64,000 nt of DNA from Streptomyces sp. NBC_00425 (GCF_036030735.1 NZ_CP107928.1:1302001-1366000); one strand, 5' to 3'; shown: positions 17,195 through 28,143, numbered from the stretch's first letter. Notes: generated by a model not told the origin, from the sequence alone. Made by a program: numbers and translations.

Positions 17195-19336
17195 GTGCCC
17201 GAGCAGACGTCCGGCCAGGCGCCGGCGGCCATGTGGGCGCCGGGCGGCCAGCCGCTGCTCTCCCTCGCGCTCACCTCGATGATGGACGCCGTCGGCGCGC
17301 ACTCCGGAGCCGTGTACCTGCGGCCGGGCGACGGGACGGTCCTGGAGATGGCGGTGATGGCGGGGCTGCCCCGGTCCTTCGCCGCGCCCTGGGAGCGCGT
17401 CGGCCTGAGCGCGCCGATCCCGGTCGCCGAAGCGGTGCGCGAACGCCGGCTGGTGTGGGTGGGCGGGGAGGAGGAGATGGCCCGGCGGTATCCGCGCATC
17501 GCGGTCGTCCTGCCGTACCCCTTCGCACTGGCCGCGCTGCCCGTGGCCACCGGGACCCGGGCCTACGGCGCGGTCTTCGTCACCTGGCCCGGCTCCCACC
17601 CGCCGGAGCTGTCCGAACGGGAGCGGAGGGAGCTGACGTCGGCCTGCGAGCGGCTCGCCCTGCGGCTGGAGCGCGCGGCGGCGCGGAATCTCGCGGTGCG
17701 GGCCGAATCGGACGTCCTGGACTCCGGCCCGGTGGGCGGGGTCTCCGACACGCTGGGCACCGTGGAGGCGGCGCGGATGGTGTCCCGGCTGCCGTACGGG
17801 ATGTGCTCGCTGGATCTGAGGGGGCGGGTGGGGTTCGCGAACGGCGCCGCCGCCGAGATGCTCGGCGTGCCGGTGAGCGGGCTGCTGGGCTCGCAGTTGT
17901 GGGCGGCCGTGCCGTGGCTCAACGATCCCATGTACGAGGAGCGCTACCGGGCCGCGCTGATCGGTCAGGACGCCACCTCCTTCGTCGCGCTGCGCCCGCC
18001 CTCCGAATGGCTGTCGTTCCGTCTGTATCCGAGCACCACCGGCATCAGCGTGCGGATCAGCCGGGCCCGGTCCGTGTCGCAGATGGGGCCGGCCGGGGCC
18101 CGCTCCGGGGACGCACCGACCCGGCTGGTGTCGATGTCGCAGGCGCTGAGTCTGGCCGGGGCGCTCACCGAGACCGTGAGCGTGCAGGACGTCGTCGGGA
18201 TGGTGGCGGACGAGATCGCGCCGGCGGTGGGCAGCAAGGCGCTGGCACTGCTCGGCGCGCGGGCGGGCCGGCTGCGTGTGCTCGGGCACCACGGATATCC
18301 CGACCCGGCCGCGGTGGAGCAGTTCGACGGGATGTCGCTGACCGCCCCGACGCCGGGCGCGCGCGCCGTCTCCCACGGTGTGCCGGCGTTCTTCGACTCT
18401 CCGCAGCAGCTGCAACGCCTGTACCCGGCCCGGCCCGTCACCGCCGAGGGATTCGGCTCCTGGGCCTATCTGCCGCTGATCGCCTCCGGCCGTCCGGTGG
18501 GCGCCTGTGTGCTGGCCTACGCCGAGCCGCACCCGTTCTCCACGCACGAGCGCGCGGTGCTGACCAGCCTGGCAGGACTGATCGCGCAGGCCCTGGACCG
18601 CGCCCTGCTGTACGACACCAAGCACCGGCTGGCGCACGGACTGCAGGCGGCGCTGCTGCCGCCGTCCCTGCCGAGGCTGGCCGGTGTCGAGGCGACCGCC
18701 CGCTATCTGCCCGCGACGCGTGGCATGGAGATCGGCGGGGACTTCTACGACCTGGTGCCCTCGCCGCCGCTCGCGGCGGCCGTGATCGGCGACGTGCAGG
18801 GACACAACGTGACGGCGGCCGGTCTCATGGGGCAGCTGCGCACCGCCGTCCGCGCCTACACGACGGTGGGCCAGGAGCCGGCGGAGGTCATGCGCAGCAC
18901 CAACCGGCTGCTGATCGACCTCGGCTCCGACCTGCTGGCGAGCTGTCTGTACCTGCGGCTCGACCCTGCGGGCGGCCGGGCGGTCATGGCCCGGGCCGGT
19001 CATCCCCCGCCGCTGCTGCGCCGTGCGAACGGGCGGGTCCGGGTGCTGGACCTGGCGGGCGGGCCGCTGCTGGGCATCGACGCCTCGGCGACGTACCCGA
19101 CGACGGAGGTGGATCTCTCCCCCGGCTGCGTCCTCGCCCTGTACACGGACGGGCTCATCGAGAAGCCCGGGGTGGACATCGAGGACGCGGTGGCCGAGCT
19201 GGGGCGGCGGCTCGCCGAGCACGGTGACCGCCCGCTGGAGGAGCTGGCCGACGAACTGGTGGGGCGCTATGCGCAGGCCGAGGACCGGATCGACGACGTG
19301 GCCCTGCTGCTCCTGCGGGCCCGGCCGGACGGCTGA
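17195..19336 (+). CDS. SpoIIE-family phosphatase (GAF-PAS-GAF-PP2C)
   Basis: 713 residues from GTG after AGGAGG. Domains in order: GAF (about 20-180), PAS-like (about 195-310, GMCSLDLRGRVGFANGAAAE), a second GAF (about 345-490, TVSVQDVVGMVADEI) and PP2C/SpoIIE (about 500-712, with EIGGDFYDLVP, VIGDVQGHNVTA, MARAGHPPPLL, LYTDGLIEKPG and DRIDDVALLLLR). It lacks the RsbW-like ATPase of the other two SpoIIE proteins here. Predicted cytoplasmic phosphatase of a phosphorylated STAS anti-anti-sigma factor, gated by ligand at GAF/PAS. It is divergent from ramR with about 285 bp between. An open frame extends upstream to 17012, but the ribosome site and conserved PEQTSGQAP start favour 17195. Confidence 0.85.
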   Translation: MPEQTSGQAPAAMWAPGGQPLLSLALTSMMDAVGAHSGAVYLRPGDGTVLEMAVMAGLPRSFAAPWERVGLSAPIPVAEAVRERRLVWVGGEEEMARRYPRIAVVLPYPFALAALPVATGTRAYGAVFVTWPGSHPPELSERERRELTSACERLALRLERAAARNLAVRAESDVLDSGPVGGVSDTLGTVEAARMVSRLPYGMCSLDLRGRVGFANGAAAEMLGVPVSGLLGSQLWAAVPWLNDPMYEERYRAALIGQDATSFVALRPPSEWLSFRLYPSTTGISVRISRARSVSQMGPAGARSGDAPTRLVSMSQALSLAGALTETVSVQDVVGMVADEIAPAVGSKALALLGARAGRLRVLGHHGYPDPAAVEQFDGMSLTAPTPGARAVSHGVPAFFDSPQQLQRLYPARPVTAEGFGSWAYLPLIASGRPVGACVLAYAEPHPFSTHERAVLTSLAGLIAQALDRALLYDTKHRLAHGLQAALLPPSLPRLAGVEATARYLPATRGMEIGGDFYDLVPSPPLAAAVIGDVQGHNVTAAGLMGQLRTAVRAYTTVGQEPAEVMRSTNRLLIDLGSDLLASCLYLRLDPAGGRAVMARAGHPPPLLRRANGRVRVLDLAGGPLLGIDASATYPTTEVDLSPGCVLALYTDGLIEKPGVDIEDAVAELGRRLAEHGDRPLEELADELVGRYAQAEDRIDDVALLLLRARPDG

Positions 19337-19373
19337 GCGGACGTCGCCCGGGGAGACGCCGGGCAAGACGCCG

Positions 19374-19405
19374 ACGGTCCGGCCCTCGCTGGAGGACCGG
19401 ACCGT
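19374..19405. terminator. Hairpin between convergent phosphatase and protease genes
   Basis: ACGGTCCGG (19374-19382) pairs with CCGGACCGT (19397-19405). A short inner stem of CCTC with GAGG sits in the loop. It lies 37 bp past the phosphatase stop and 15 bp past the protease stop, so it can act on both strands. Confidence 0.6.
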
Positions 19406-19420
19406 TCGGATGGCGCTGTG

Positions 19421-20953
<1,533 letters not shown>

Positions 20954-21934
20954 AAAACTCGACCTCCTGGGGGGACGGGGTCTGACTGCCGGTGCGGCAG
21001 CTCCGTACATCCGTACAGCGGCGCCTGGTTGGCCATGGGTACGCAGGCGGCGCCCGGGGCGTTCAATCGCGATTGCCAACTTCCTTTGCGAAACGCTGAA
21101 TCGGCCATGACCCGCGCCCGGCCGCGCGAGCCGGGGAGCTGTCGCCCATATCGCGATGACGACCACCGAAACCGACAAGATCCTTTCCAGGGGTTTCGCT
21201 CCCCCGGCGCTCCCGCCGGGCCTCTGCGCCCCGGCCCCCGACAAGGACCCGCTCGTTCCGCTTCGTCACTGGTCAACGGCGCTCGCACCGGGCGCCGGAG
21301 GGACGACGGCGGTGAGCGTTCACGGGTGCCGCGGACCCGGGGCCGGCGATCGACGCCGTGGCCCGCGGGGAGCCCGGACGGTGGGTGCGACGCGGTGTCC
21401 GACGGCGCGTCAGGCGCGCTGAGACGTCGGCCGGATCCGCACACCGTGGCCGGATCCGACGCCTCACCGACGACCGGAAGCACCCACGTTCCGCAGCCGC
21501 ACGGCGACTCTGCGTCGAGGACGGGCGGTGGAATCCCCGCTTCGGGAAATCTGCACAGCGCATGCCCAAGCAGGTCACCGTCGCAATGGGTTCTGCACAT
21601 CTGCGCGGCCCCGGCCGGGCCTTTGGGGACGGAGTGTCGGATTCGCCGTGAGGATGCCGGGCGCTCATCCGAGCGAATCCCGTCCGAGGTGTGAAGAAGT
21701 CGGCTCCAAGGCGTGGCCGCACCTGCACGGTTTGACGCTCCTGTGACGCAAGTGCCCAGGTGAGAGCGGTGATTGATTGGATGTCCGAGCCATGGAGCTG
21801 CTTTAGTCCAACGCACCGCAGGCCGCCGCGGTCTTCCGGAGACGGGGGCCCGGCGCCGGCGTTCGCGGCCGTCGTCTGTCCCCCAGAGGGGGCCGCTCCC
21901 CCTTATGAATACCCATGTGAAGGGAAGTCCCCCC
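20954..21934. other. About 1 kb without a convincing gene
   Basis: The region holds the protease promoter at its left end and the leader of the peptide-export operon at its right end. Several open frames exist but lack domains, ribosome sites and Streptomyces codon bias. One visible structure is an 8-bp inverted repeat, GGATTCGC (21639-21646) with GCGAATCC (21673-21680), containing an inner GGATG/CATCC stem. Confidence 0.5.
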
Positions 21935-22150
21935 ATGAACTCCACCCCCCAGGTTGAGACCGTCGAGATCTCCGACGCCGAGCTGGACAACGTCTCCGGC
22001 GGTCTGGCCCTGAACGCCCTCGGCACCGTCACCGGCCTGGTGGACGGCATCGCCCCCGTCTCGTCCCTGGTCGACACCGCCGTCGGCACCGTCGAGGGCG
22101 TCACCGGCCTGAGCACCGCCCCGGTCACCAACCTGGTCGCCGGTCTCTGA
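21935..22150 (+). CDS. Double-glycine leader peptide, predicted unmodified bacteriocin-like precursor
   Basis: 71 residues from ATG after GAAGGGAAG. The leader has the classical double-glycine cleavage site: VETVEISDAELDNVSGG, with cleavage expected after Gly23. The 48-residue core is Cys-free and rich in Gly, Val, Leu, Thr and Ala. It contains an apparent internal duplication (residues about 30-46 and 51-68, both GTVxG...APVxxLV). The next three genes encode a C39-peptidase exporter set, which would cut the leader and export the core. No lanthionine synthetase, cyclodehydratase or radical SAM gene is adjacent, so the core may stay unmodified. Function (bacteriocin, surfactant or signal) is unknown. 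An in-frame upstream ATG at 21905 is less likely. Confidence 0.85.
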   Translation: MNSTPQVETVEISDAELDNVSGGLALNALGTVTGLVDGIAPVSSLVDTAVGTVEGVTGLSTAPVTNLVAGL

Positions 22151-22235
22151 TCGCGCCCTTGTGACCCTTTGAGTCCCGGAGCCGTCACCCGGCTCCGGGA
22201 CTCGTCGGTGCGCGAAGACACCCCAGGGAAGCCCT

Positions 22236-23042
22236 GTGCAGTTCCGCCAACAGGCCCTCGCCAAGCTCCAGTCACCGGAGGAACTCGACCTGCCGGTGCG
22301 TTTCGCACGCCCGCAGGGCTGGCTGGTGCTGTCCGTGACGGTGGTCGTCCTGGCGGCCGCGTCCGTGTGGGCGGTGACCGGGTCGGTCACGTCCACCGTG
22401 GACGCACCCGCCGTCCTCACCCACGGCGAGGGCAGCTACCTCCTGCAGAGCCCCGCCGCCGGCCAGGTCACCGCCGTCCTCGCGAAAGAGGGCGAGCGGC
22501 TGCCCGCCGAGGCCCCCGTGCTCAAGGTGCGGACCCCCGAGGGGACCACCGTGGTGCGGACGGTCGCCGCGGGCCGCATCACCGCGCTCGCCGCCTCCAT
22601 CGGACAGATCATCTCCACCGGCGCGAACGTGGCAGCCGTCGAGAAGGTCGCCGGCGCCGACGATCCGCTGTACGCCACGGTGTACGTCCCTGCGGAGAAC
22701 GCGGCCTCGATCCCACGGGACGCGGCCGTGGACCTCACCGTGCAGACCGTGCCGTCCCAGCGGTACGGAGTGCTGCGCGGCCGGGTCAAGTCGGTGGACC
22801 GCACGGCCCAGTCGGCGCAGCAGATCGCCGCGTTCCTCGGCGACAGCCAGCTGGGCGAGCAGTTCACCGAGGAGGGCCGCCCGGTGGCGGTGCTGGTCCG
22901 CCTCGAGAAGTCCTCGGAGACCGAGAGCGGGTACCGGTGGTCGTCCGCGGGCGGCCCGCCCTACGGTCTCGCCTCCATGACCATGGCCACGGGCTCGATC
23001 CGGCTGGCCGACCAGCATCCCCTCGATTGGCTGCTCCCGTGA
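22236..23042 (+). CDS. NHLP-type secretion adaptor (HlyD-like membrane fusion protein)
   Basis: 268 residues from GTG, with GGGAAG 5-10 nt upstream. A short cytoplasmic N-terminus (FRQQALAKLQSPEELD) and one transmembrane helix (about 28-50, LVLSVTVVVLAAASVWAV) are followed by a biotinyl-lipoyl-like hairpin domain (ILTHGEGSYLLQSPAAGQVTAVLAKEG style). This is the layout of the NHLP bacteriocin secretion protein. It bridges the inner-membrane ABC transporter to the outside. It lies 85 bp after the precursor gene and overlaps the next gene by GTGA, so it is translationally coupled. Confidence 0.88.
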   Translation: MQFRQQALAKLQSPEELDLPVRFARPQGWLVLSVTVVVLAAASVWAVTGSVTSTVDAPAVLTHGEGSYLLQSPAAGQVTAVLAKEGERLPAEAPVLKVRTPEGTTVVRTVAAGRITALAASIGQIISTGANVAAVEKVAGADDPLYATVYVPAENAASIPRDAAVDLTVQTVPSQRYGVLRGRVKSVDRTAQSAQQIAAFLGDSQLGEQFTEEGRPVAVLVRLEKSSETESGYRWSSAGGPPYGLASMTMATGSIRLADQHPLDWLLP

Positions 23043-25261
23043 CCGCCGCAGATCAGACCCGTGGCCGACGGCGGGCCGCGCCGCCCCGGCGTCCGGTCCC
23101 CAAGAGCCGGGTGAAGACCGTCCGCACGCCCACGGTGCTGCAGATGGAGGCCGTGGAGTGCGGGGCCGCCTCCCTCGCCATGGTGCTCGCCCACTACGGC
23201 CGGCACGTCCCGCTGGAGGAGCTGCGCATCGCGTGCGGGGTCTCCCGGGACGGTTCGCGCGCGAGCAACCTGCTGAAAGCGGCCCGCAGTTACGGGCTGA
23301 CGGCCAAGGGCATGCAGATGGACCTGGCCGCGCTCGCCGGTGTCGGCACGCCGGCGATCCTCTTCTGGGAGTTCAACCACTACGTCGTCCACGAGGGCCT
23401 GGGCCGGCGCTTCGGCCGGCGCGGCGTGTTCGTCAACGACCCCGGCAAGGGCCGGCGGTTCGTGCCCATGGAGGACTTCGACGGCAGCTTCACGGGTGTC
23501 GTGCTGGTGCTGGAGCCGGGTGCGGACTTCGAGCGGGGCGGGCGCAGACCCGGTGTGCTGGGCGCGATGCCGGCCCGGCTGCGCGGCACCGCGGGCACCC
23601 TGCCGGCCGCCGTGCTGGCGAGCCTGCTGCTGGTTCTGGTCGGGGCGGCGGTGCCGGCGCTGAGCCGGACCTGGATCGACACGTTCCTGATCGGCGGTCA
23701 GACCTCGCTGCTGGGAGTGCTGTTCGCGTCGATGGGCACGTGCGTGGCGCTCACGGTCGCGCTGACCTGGCTCCAGCAGGCCAACCTCCACCACGGCCGG
23801 ATCATCTCCTCGACGTTGTCCAGCGCCCGCTTCCTGCGGCATCTGCTGCGGCTGCCGGTGACCTTCTTCTCCCAGCGCAGCCCGGCCGACCTGGTCCAGC
23901 GCCTGCAGTCGAACGACGCCGTCGCCGAGACCCTGGCCCGCGATCTGGCGTCGGCGGGCGTGGACGCGGTGGTCGTCGTCCTGTACGCCTTTCTCCTCTA
24001 CTCGTACGACCCGCAGTTGACGTACGTCGGCGTCGGGGTGGCGCTGCTGAACATCGTCGCCATGCGGATCGTCGTCCGGATGCGGGCGACCCGGACGGCG
24101 AAGCTGCGCGCGGACAACGCGAGGCTCACCAACACGGCGTACACCGGGCTGCAGTTGATCGAGACGATGAAGGCGACCGGCGGCGAGGACGGCTACTTCC
24201 GCAAGTGGGCCGGTCAGCACGCGACCACCCTGGAGGAGCAGCAGCGGCTCGGGGTGCCGAGCGCCTGGCTGGGCGTGGTGGCGCCGACGCTCGCGACGCT
24301 CAACAGCGCGCTGATCCTGTGGATCGGCGGGATGCGCGCGATCGAGGGCCATGTCTCGGTGGGTCTGCTGGTCGCCTTCCAGGCACTGGTCACCCGCTTC
24401 ACCGCGCCGCTGACCCGGCTCAACGGCGTGGCGGGCCGGATCCAGGACTTCGCCGCGGACGTGGCCCGGCTGAAGGATGTGGAGAACTTCCGCGCCGACC
24501 CGCTCTACGACCGCCGCGAGGGCGCCGGCTCCACGCGCCGGCTGCGCGGTCACGTCGAGCTGGAGAACATCTCGTTCGGCTACAGCCCGCTGGACAAGCC
24601 GCTGCTGACCGGCTTCGACCTGACCGTCGGGCCCGGGCAGCAGGTGGCGCTGGTGGGCGGCTCGGGCAGCGGCAAGTCGACGGTCTCGCGGCTCATCTCG
24701 GGCCTGTACGCGCCCTGGGAGGGCGTGATCCGGATCGACGGGCAGCGGCTGGAGGACATCCCGCGGGGGGCGCTGGCCTCGTCCGTCTCCTTCGTCGACC
24801 AGGAGGTGTTCCTGTTCGAGGGGTCGGTCCGCGACAACGTGGCGCTGTGGGACCCGTCGATCCCCGACGACGCGATCGAGGACGCCCTGCGCGACGCGGC
24901 GCTCCTCGACGTCGTCCTGCGCAGGCCCGGCGGCATCCGCAGCAGGGTGGAGCAGGACGGCCGCAACTTCTCCGGCGGGCAGCGCCAACGGCTCGAGATC
25001 GCGCGGGCGCTGGTGCGCCGGCCCAGCATCCTGGTGCTGGACGAGGTGACCAGCGCACTGGACGCGGAGACCGAGCAGACGGTCATGGACAACCTGCGCC
25101 GACGCGGCTGTGCGTGCGTGGTGATCGCCCACCGGCTGAGCACGGTGCGCGACAGCGACGAGATCGTCGTGCTCCGGCACGGCACGGTCGTGGAGCGCGG
25201 TCGGCACGAGGAACTGGTGGCGCGCGGCGGCTCGTACGCGGCCCTGGTCAGGGAGCGATGA
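23039..25261 (+). CDS. NHLP-type ABC transporter with C39 leader peptidase
   Basis: 740 residues from GTG inside a GTGA overlap. The N-terminal peptidase C39 domain (about 20-160) has QMEAVECGAAS (Gln35, Cys41), HYVVHEG (His114) and VNDPGKG (Asp134), the full catalytic set for cutting after double glycine. A six-helix ABC membrane domain (about 180-480) follows. The ATPase has Walker A GGSGSGKST, signature NFSGGQRQRLEIARAL, Walker B ILVLDEVTSALD and switch His in VIAHRLS. It processes and exports the 21935 peptide. It is followed after one base by the second ABC gene. Confidence 0.93.
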   Translation: MTAADQTRGRRRAAPPRRPVPKSRVKTVRTPTVLQMEAVECGAASLAMVLAHYGRHVPLEELRIACGVSRDGSRASNLLKAARSYGLTAKGMQMDLAALAGVGTPAILFWEFNHYVVHEGLGRRFGRRGVFVNDPGKGRRFVPMEDFDGSFTGVVLVLEPGADFERGGRRPGVLGAMPARLRGTAGTLPAAVLASLLLVLVGAAVPALSRTWIDTFLIGGQTSLLGVLFASMGTCVALTVALTWLQQANLHHGRIISSTLSSARFLRHLLRLPVTFFSQRSPADLVQRLQSNDAVAETLARDLASAGVDAVVVVLYAFLLYSYDPQLTYVGVGVALLNIVAMRIVVRMRATRTAKLRADNARLTNTAYTGLQLIETMKATGGEDGYFRKWAGQHATTLEEQQRLGVPSAWLGVVAPTLATLNSALILWIGGMRAIEGHVSVGLLVAFQALVTRFTAPLTRLNGVAGRIQDFAADVARLKDVENFRADPLYDRREGAGSTRRLRGHVELENISFGYSPLDKPLLTGFDLTVGPGQQVALVGGSGSGKSTVSRLISGLYAPWEGVIRIDGQRLEDIPRGALASSVSFVDQEVFLFEGSVRDNVALWDPSIPDDAIEDALRDAALLDVVLRRPGGIRSRVEQDGRNFSGGQRQRLEIARALVRRPSILVLDEVTSALDAETEQTVMDNLRRRGCACVVIAHRLSTVRDSDEIVVLRHGTVVERGRHEELVARGGSYAALVRER

Positions 25262-25262
25262 C

Positions 25263-28085
25263 ATGACTGCCGTGTCCGAGGGCGGGCTCGACGTCGTGCT
25301 CGCCGCGCTGGGCCGGATGGGCTCGCGCATCGACTGCGCCGGCTCGGGCCGCCTCGACCTGGAGGGCCCGCAGGTGCTGTGGCTGGTCGCGTCGGGCGCG
25401 CTCGACCTGTTCGCGGTGGACGCCGGGGAGCAGGGTCACTGGCACCATCTGGGCCGGCTGGAGGCGGGCGCGCTGCTGCTCGGGCCGGTCGCCGGGCCCC
25501 GGCACACTCTGGTCGCGCGCCCGTCGCGGGACTGCGTGGTGCACCGCGTCGGGCTGCGTGAGCTGTACCAGCCCGCGCACACCCGGACCTGGTCGTACGA
25601 CGAGTACGGCAACCCCCGCTATGTGCCGCCGACGTCGAGTCCGCTGGAGTACGCGCTGGCCCTCGGCGTCGGCCGCGGTCTGTCGGTCCTGTTCCAGGCG
25701 CCGATGGCCGCGGAGGGGCCCGCGGAGGTCCAGGACGACGACGTGTTCTGGATGGAGGTCCCGCCGGGCAGTGTGCAGTACGGCTCGCTGTACGGCGAGG
25801 AGGCGGCCGCCGACCTGCTGATGGACCCGGCGGTGTGGCAGTCCATGGTCGACCAGCAGTACCGGCTGCTGACCACGCTGGACCGCTGGATCGAGCAGCT
25901 GGAACGCACCCACGAGACCCGCACGGCCGCCGGGATCAAGGCCGGCGAGGCGGTGCGCGCCCAGGCCGACCGGACGCTGCTCGCGTCGATCGGCAGGAAG
26001 TCGGGGCAACGCGCGACGGGCGCCGACGCCGACGCGACCTTCGCGGCCTGCCGGCTGGTCGCGCGGGCCGCCGGGATCGCTCTCGTCGAGCCCGCCCGGG
26101 CGGGCGACGACGGAGACCGGCTGGACCCGGTCGAGCGGGTCGCCGTGGCCTCGCGGGTGCGGGCCAGAGCCGTCCGCCTCGACGGCCGCTGGTGGCGCGA
26201 CGACGTGGGGCCGCTGGTCGGGCGCCGGGCGCTGTCCGGGGCGCCCGTCGCGCTGCTGTGGCGGCGTGGCGGCTATGTCGCCGTGCATCCGGCGACCGGT
26301 CGGGAGACCCCGGTCGAGAAGGCCAACGCGGAGGAGTTCGAGCCGCGGGCCGTCATGTTCTACCGGCCGCTGCCGGAGCGGCGGCTCGGCCCGCTCGGGC
26401 TGCTGCGGTTCTGTATGCGCGGCACCGCGGGGGATCTGACGAACCTGCTGCTGAGCGGGTTGGTGACGGTGGCGATCGGGGCGCTGGTGCCGATCGCCAC
26501 CGGCAAGGTGCTCGGCGAGTACGTGCCGAAGGCCCAGCAGGGTCTGATCGTGCAGGTGTGTCTGGCCGTGATGGTCGCCGGCGTGGTCGCGGCGGCGTTC
26601 ACGCTGCTGCAGAACCTGACCATCCTGCGGCTGGAGGGCCGGGTCGAGGCGACGCTCCAGCCGGCGGTGTGGGACCGGCTGCTCAGGCTGCCGACGACGT
26701 TCTTCGCCGAACGGTCCACGGGTGAGCTGGCCAGTGCCGCGATGGGCGTCAGCGCGATCCGCCGGCTGCTGGCGGGGCTCGGACCCTCGGTCGCGCAGTC
26801 CGTCACGATCGGCGCGATGAACCTGGGGCTGCTGCTCTGGTACAGCGTGCCGATGGCGCTGGCCGCGATCGGCATGCTGGTCGTGATCGCGTCCGTGTTC
26901 CTGGCGCTCGGGCTGTGGCAGGTGCGCTGGCAGCGGCGGCTGGTCGTGCTCTCCAACAAGCTGAACAACCAGGCGTTCCAGACGTTGCGCGGGCTGCCGA
27001 AGCTGCGGGTGGCGGCGGCCGAGAACTACGCGTACGCGGCCTGGGCGGCGCAGTTCGCGCGCAGTCGTGAGCTGCAGCAGCGGCTCGGCCGGATCAAGAA
27101 CCTCAGCACGGTGCTGGGCTCGGTGTACCTGCCGCTGTGCTCGCTGCTGATGTTCATGCTGCTGGCGGGCCCTGCCCGGGGGGCGCTGTCGGCGGCGGAC
27201 TTCCTCACCTTCAACACTTCGATGACGATGCTGCTCACCTCGGTCACCTCGTTGACCGGCGCGTTCGTGTCGGCGGTGGCCGCGTTGCCGCTGCTCGAGG
27301 AGATCCGGCCGGTACTGGAGGCCACCCCGGAGGTGCGCGCCGCGAGCACCCGTCCCGGCCCGCTGACCGGCGCGCTCGAGGCCCGCCGGCTCTCGTTCCG
27401 CTACTCCGACGACGGTCCCCTCGTCCTCGACGACGTCTCCTTCGAGGTGCGGCCGGGCGAGTTCGTGGCGGTCGTCGGCCCGAGCGGCTGCGGCAAGTCG
27501 ACGTTGCTGCGGCTGCTCATCGGCTTCGACGGGCCCCTCTCGGGCAGTGTGCTGTACGACGGCCAGGACCTGGCCGCGCTGGACCAGGCGGCGGTGCGCC
27601 GGCAGTGCGGGGTGGTGCTCCAGCACGCCCAGCCGTTCACCGGCTCGCTGCTGGACGTCATCTGCGGGACCGGGACCTATACGCCGGAGGAGGCGATGGC
27701 GGCCGCGGAGCTGGCGGGGCTCGCGGAGGACATCCGGCGTATGCCGATGGGGCTGCACACGATCGTCTCCGGCAGCGGGTCCGTCTCGGGCGGTCAGCGG
27801 CAGCGGCTCATGATCGCGCAGGCGCTGATCCGGCGGCCGCGCATCCTGTTCTTCGACGAGGCGACCAGCGCCCTCGACAACGAGACGCAGCGCACGGTCA
27901 TCGAGAGCACGCGCAAGCTCAACGCGACGCGCGTGGTCATCGCGCACCGGCTGTCGACGGTGATGGACGCCGACCGGGTGATCGTGATGGAGAACGGCAG
28001 GATCGCCCAACAGGGCCCGCCGGCGCAGCTCCTCGCGGACACCGGAGGCCGGCTGCACGAGCTGGTGCGACGGCAGCTGGCGTAG
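25263..28085 (+). CDS. NHLP-type ABC permease/ATPase, second subunit with N-terminal sensor-like domain
   Basis: 940 residues. The first 380 or so residues form a cyclic-nucleotide-binding-like region (LWLVASGALDLFAVDAGEQ) plus a helical linker. A six-helix membrane domain (about 395-680) and an ATPase follow, with Walker A GPSGCGKST, signature SVSGGQRQRLMIAQAL, Walker B ILFFDEATSALDN and switch His. There is no peptidase domain. This matches the second, protease-free ABC protein of NHLP bacteriocin systems, which pairs with the peptidase-bearing one. The start ATG lies one base after the previous stop, so the four genes form one operon. Confidence 0.9.
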   Translation: MTAVSEGGLDVVLAALGRMGSRIDCAGSGRLDLEGPQVLWLVASGALDLFAVDAGEQGHWHHLGRLEAGALLLGPVAGPRHTLVARPSRDCVVHRVGLRELYQPAHTRTWSYDEYGNPRYVPPTSSPLEYALALGVGRGLSVLFQAPMAAEGPAEVQDDDVFWMEVPPGSVQYGSLYGEEAAADLLMDPAVWQSMVDQQYRLLTTLDRWIEQLERTHETRTAAGIKAGEAVRAQADRTLLASIGRKSGQRATGADADATFAACRLVARAAGIALVEPARAGDDGDRLDPVERVAVASRVRARAVRLDGRWWRDDVGPLVGRRALSGAPVALLWRRGGYVAVHPATGRETPVEKANAEEFEPRAVMFYRPLPERRLGPLGLLRFCMRGTAGDLTNLLLSGLVTVAIGALVPIATGKVLGEYVPKAQQGLIVQVCLAVMVAGVVAAAFTLLQNLTILRLEGRVEATLQPAVWDRLLRLPTTFFAERSTGELASAAMGVSAIRRLLAGLGPSVAQSVTIGAMNLGLLLWYSVPMALAAIGMLVVIASVFLALGLWQVRWQRRLVVLSNKLNNQAFQTLRGLPKLRVAAAENYAYAAWAAQFARSRELQQRLGRIKNLSTVLGSVYLPLCSLLMFMLLAGPARGALSAADFLTFNTSMTMLLTSVTSLTGAFVSAVAALPLLEEIRPVLEATPEVRAASTRPGPLTGALEARRLSFRYSDDGPLVLDDVSFEVRPGEFVAVVGPSGCGKSTLLRLLIGFDGPLSGSVLYDGQDLAALDQAAVRRQCGVVLQHAQPFTGSLLDVICGTGTYTPEEAMAAAELAGLAEDIRRMPMGLHTIVSGSGSVSGGQRQRLMIAQALIRRPRILFFDEATSALDNETQRTVIESTRKLNATRVVIAHRLSTVMDADRVIVMENGRIAQQGPPAQLLADTGGRLHELVRRQLA

Positions 28086-28143
28086 ACCCCGCCGGACGTG
28101 CCCGGCCGCGTGATCGTCCCCTGGCCCATCCGGCCCGCGCTAA

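Noticed and set aside
16910..19366. N-terminal extension of ramR to over 1000 codons
   Set aside because: It runs antisense through the SpoIIE phosphatase gene; the ramR start is defined by a ribosome site and the receiver motif.
21273..21728. 151-codon minus-strand frame before the peptide-export operon
   Set aside because: Arg/Pro/Ser-rich, no ribosome site, no domain and poor codon bias.
21935..22150. Lanthipeptide precursor for the ram enzymes
   Set aside because: The core has no Cys and the leader lacks the LLDLQ-type box; the double-glycine site instead matches the C39 exporter that follows.
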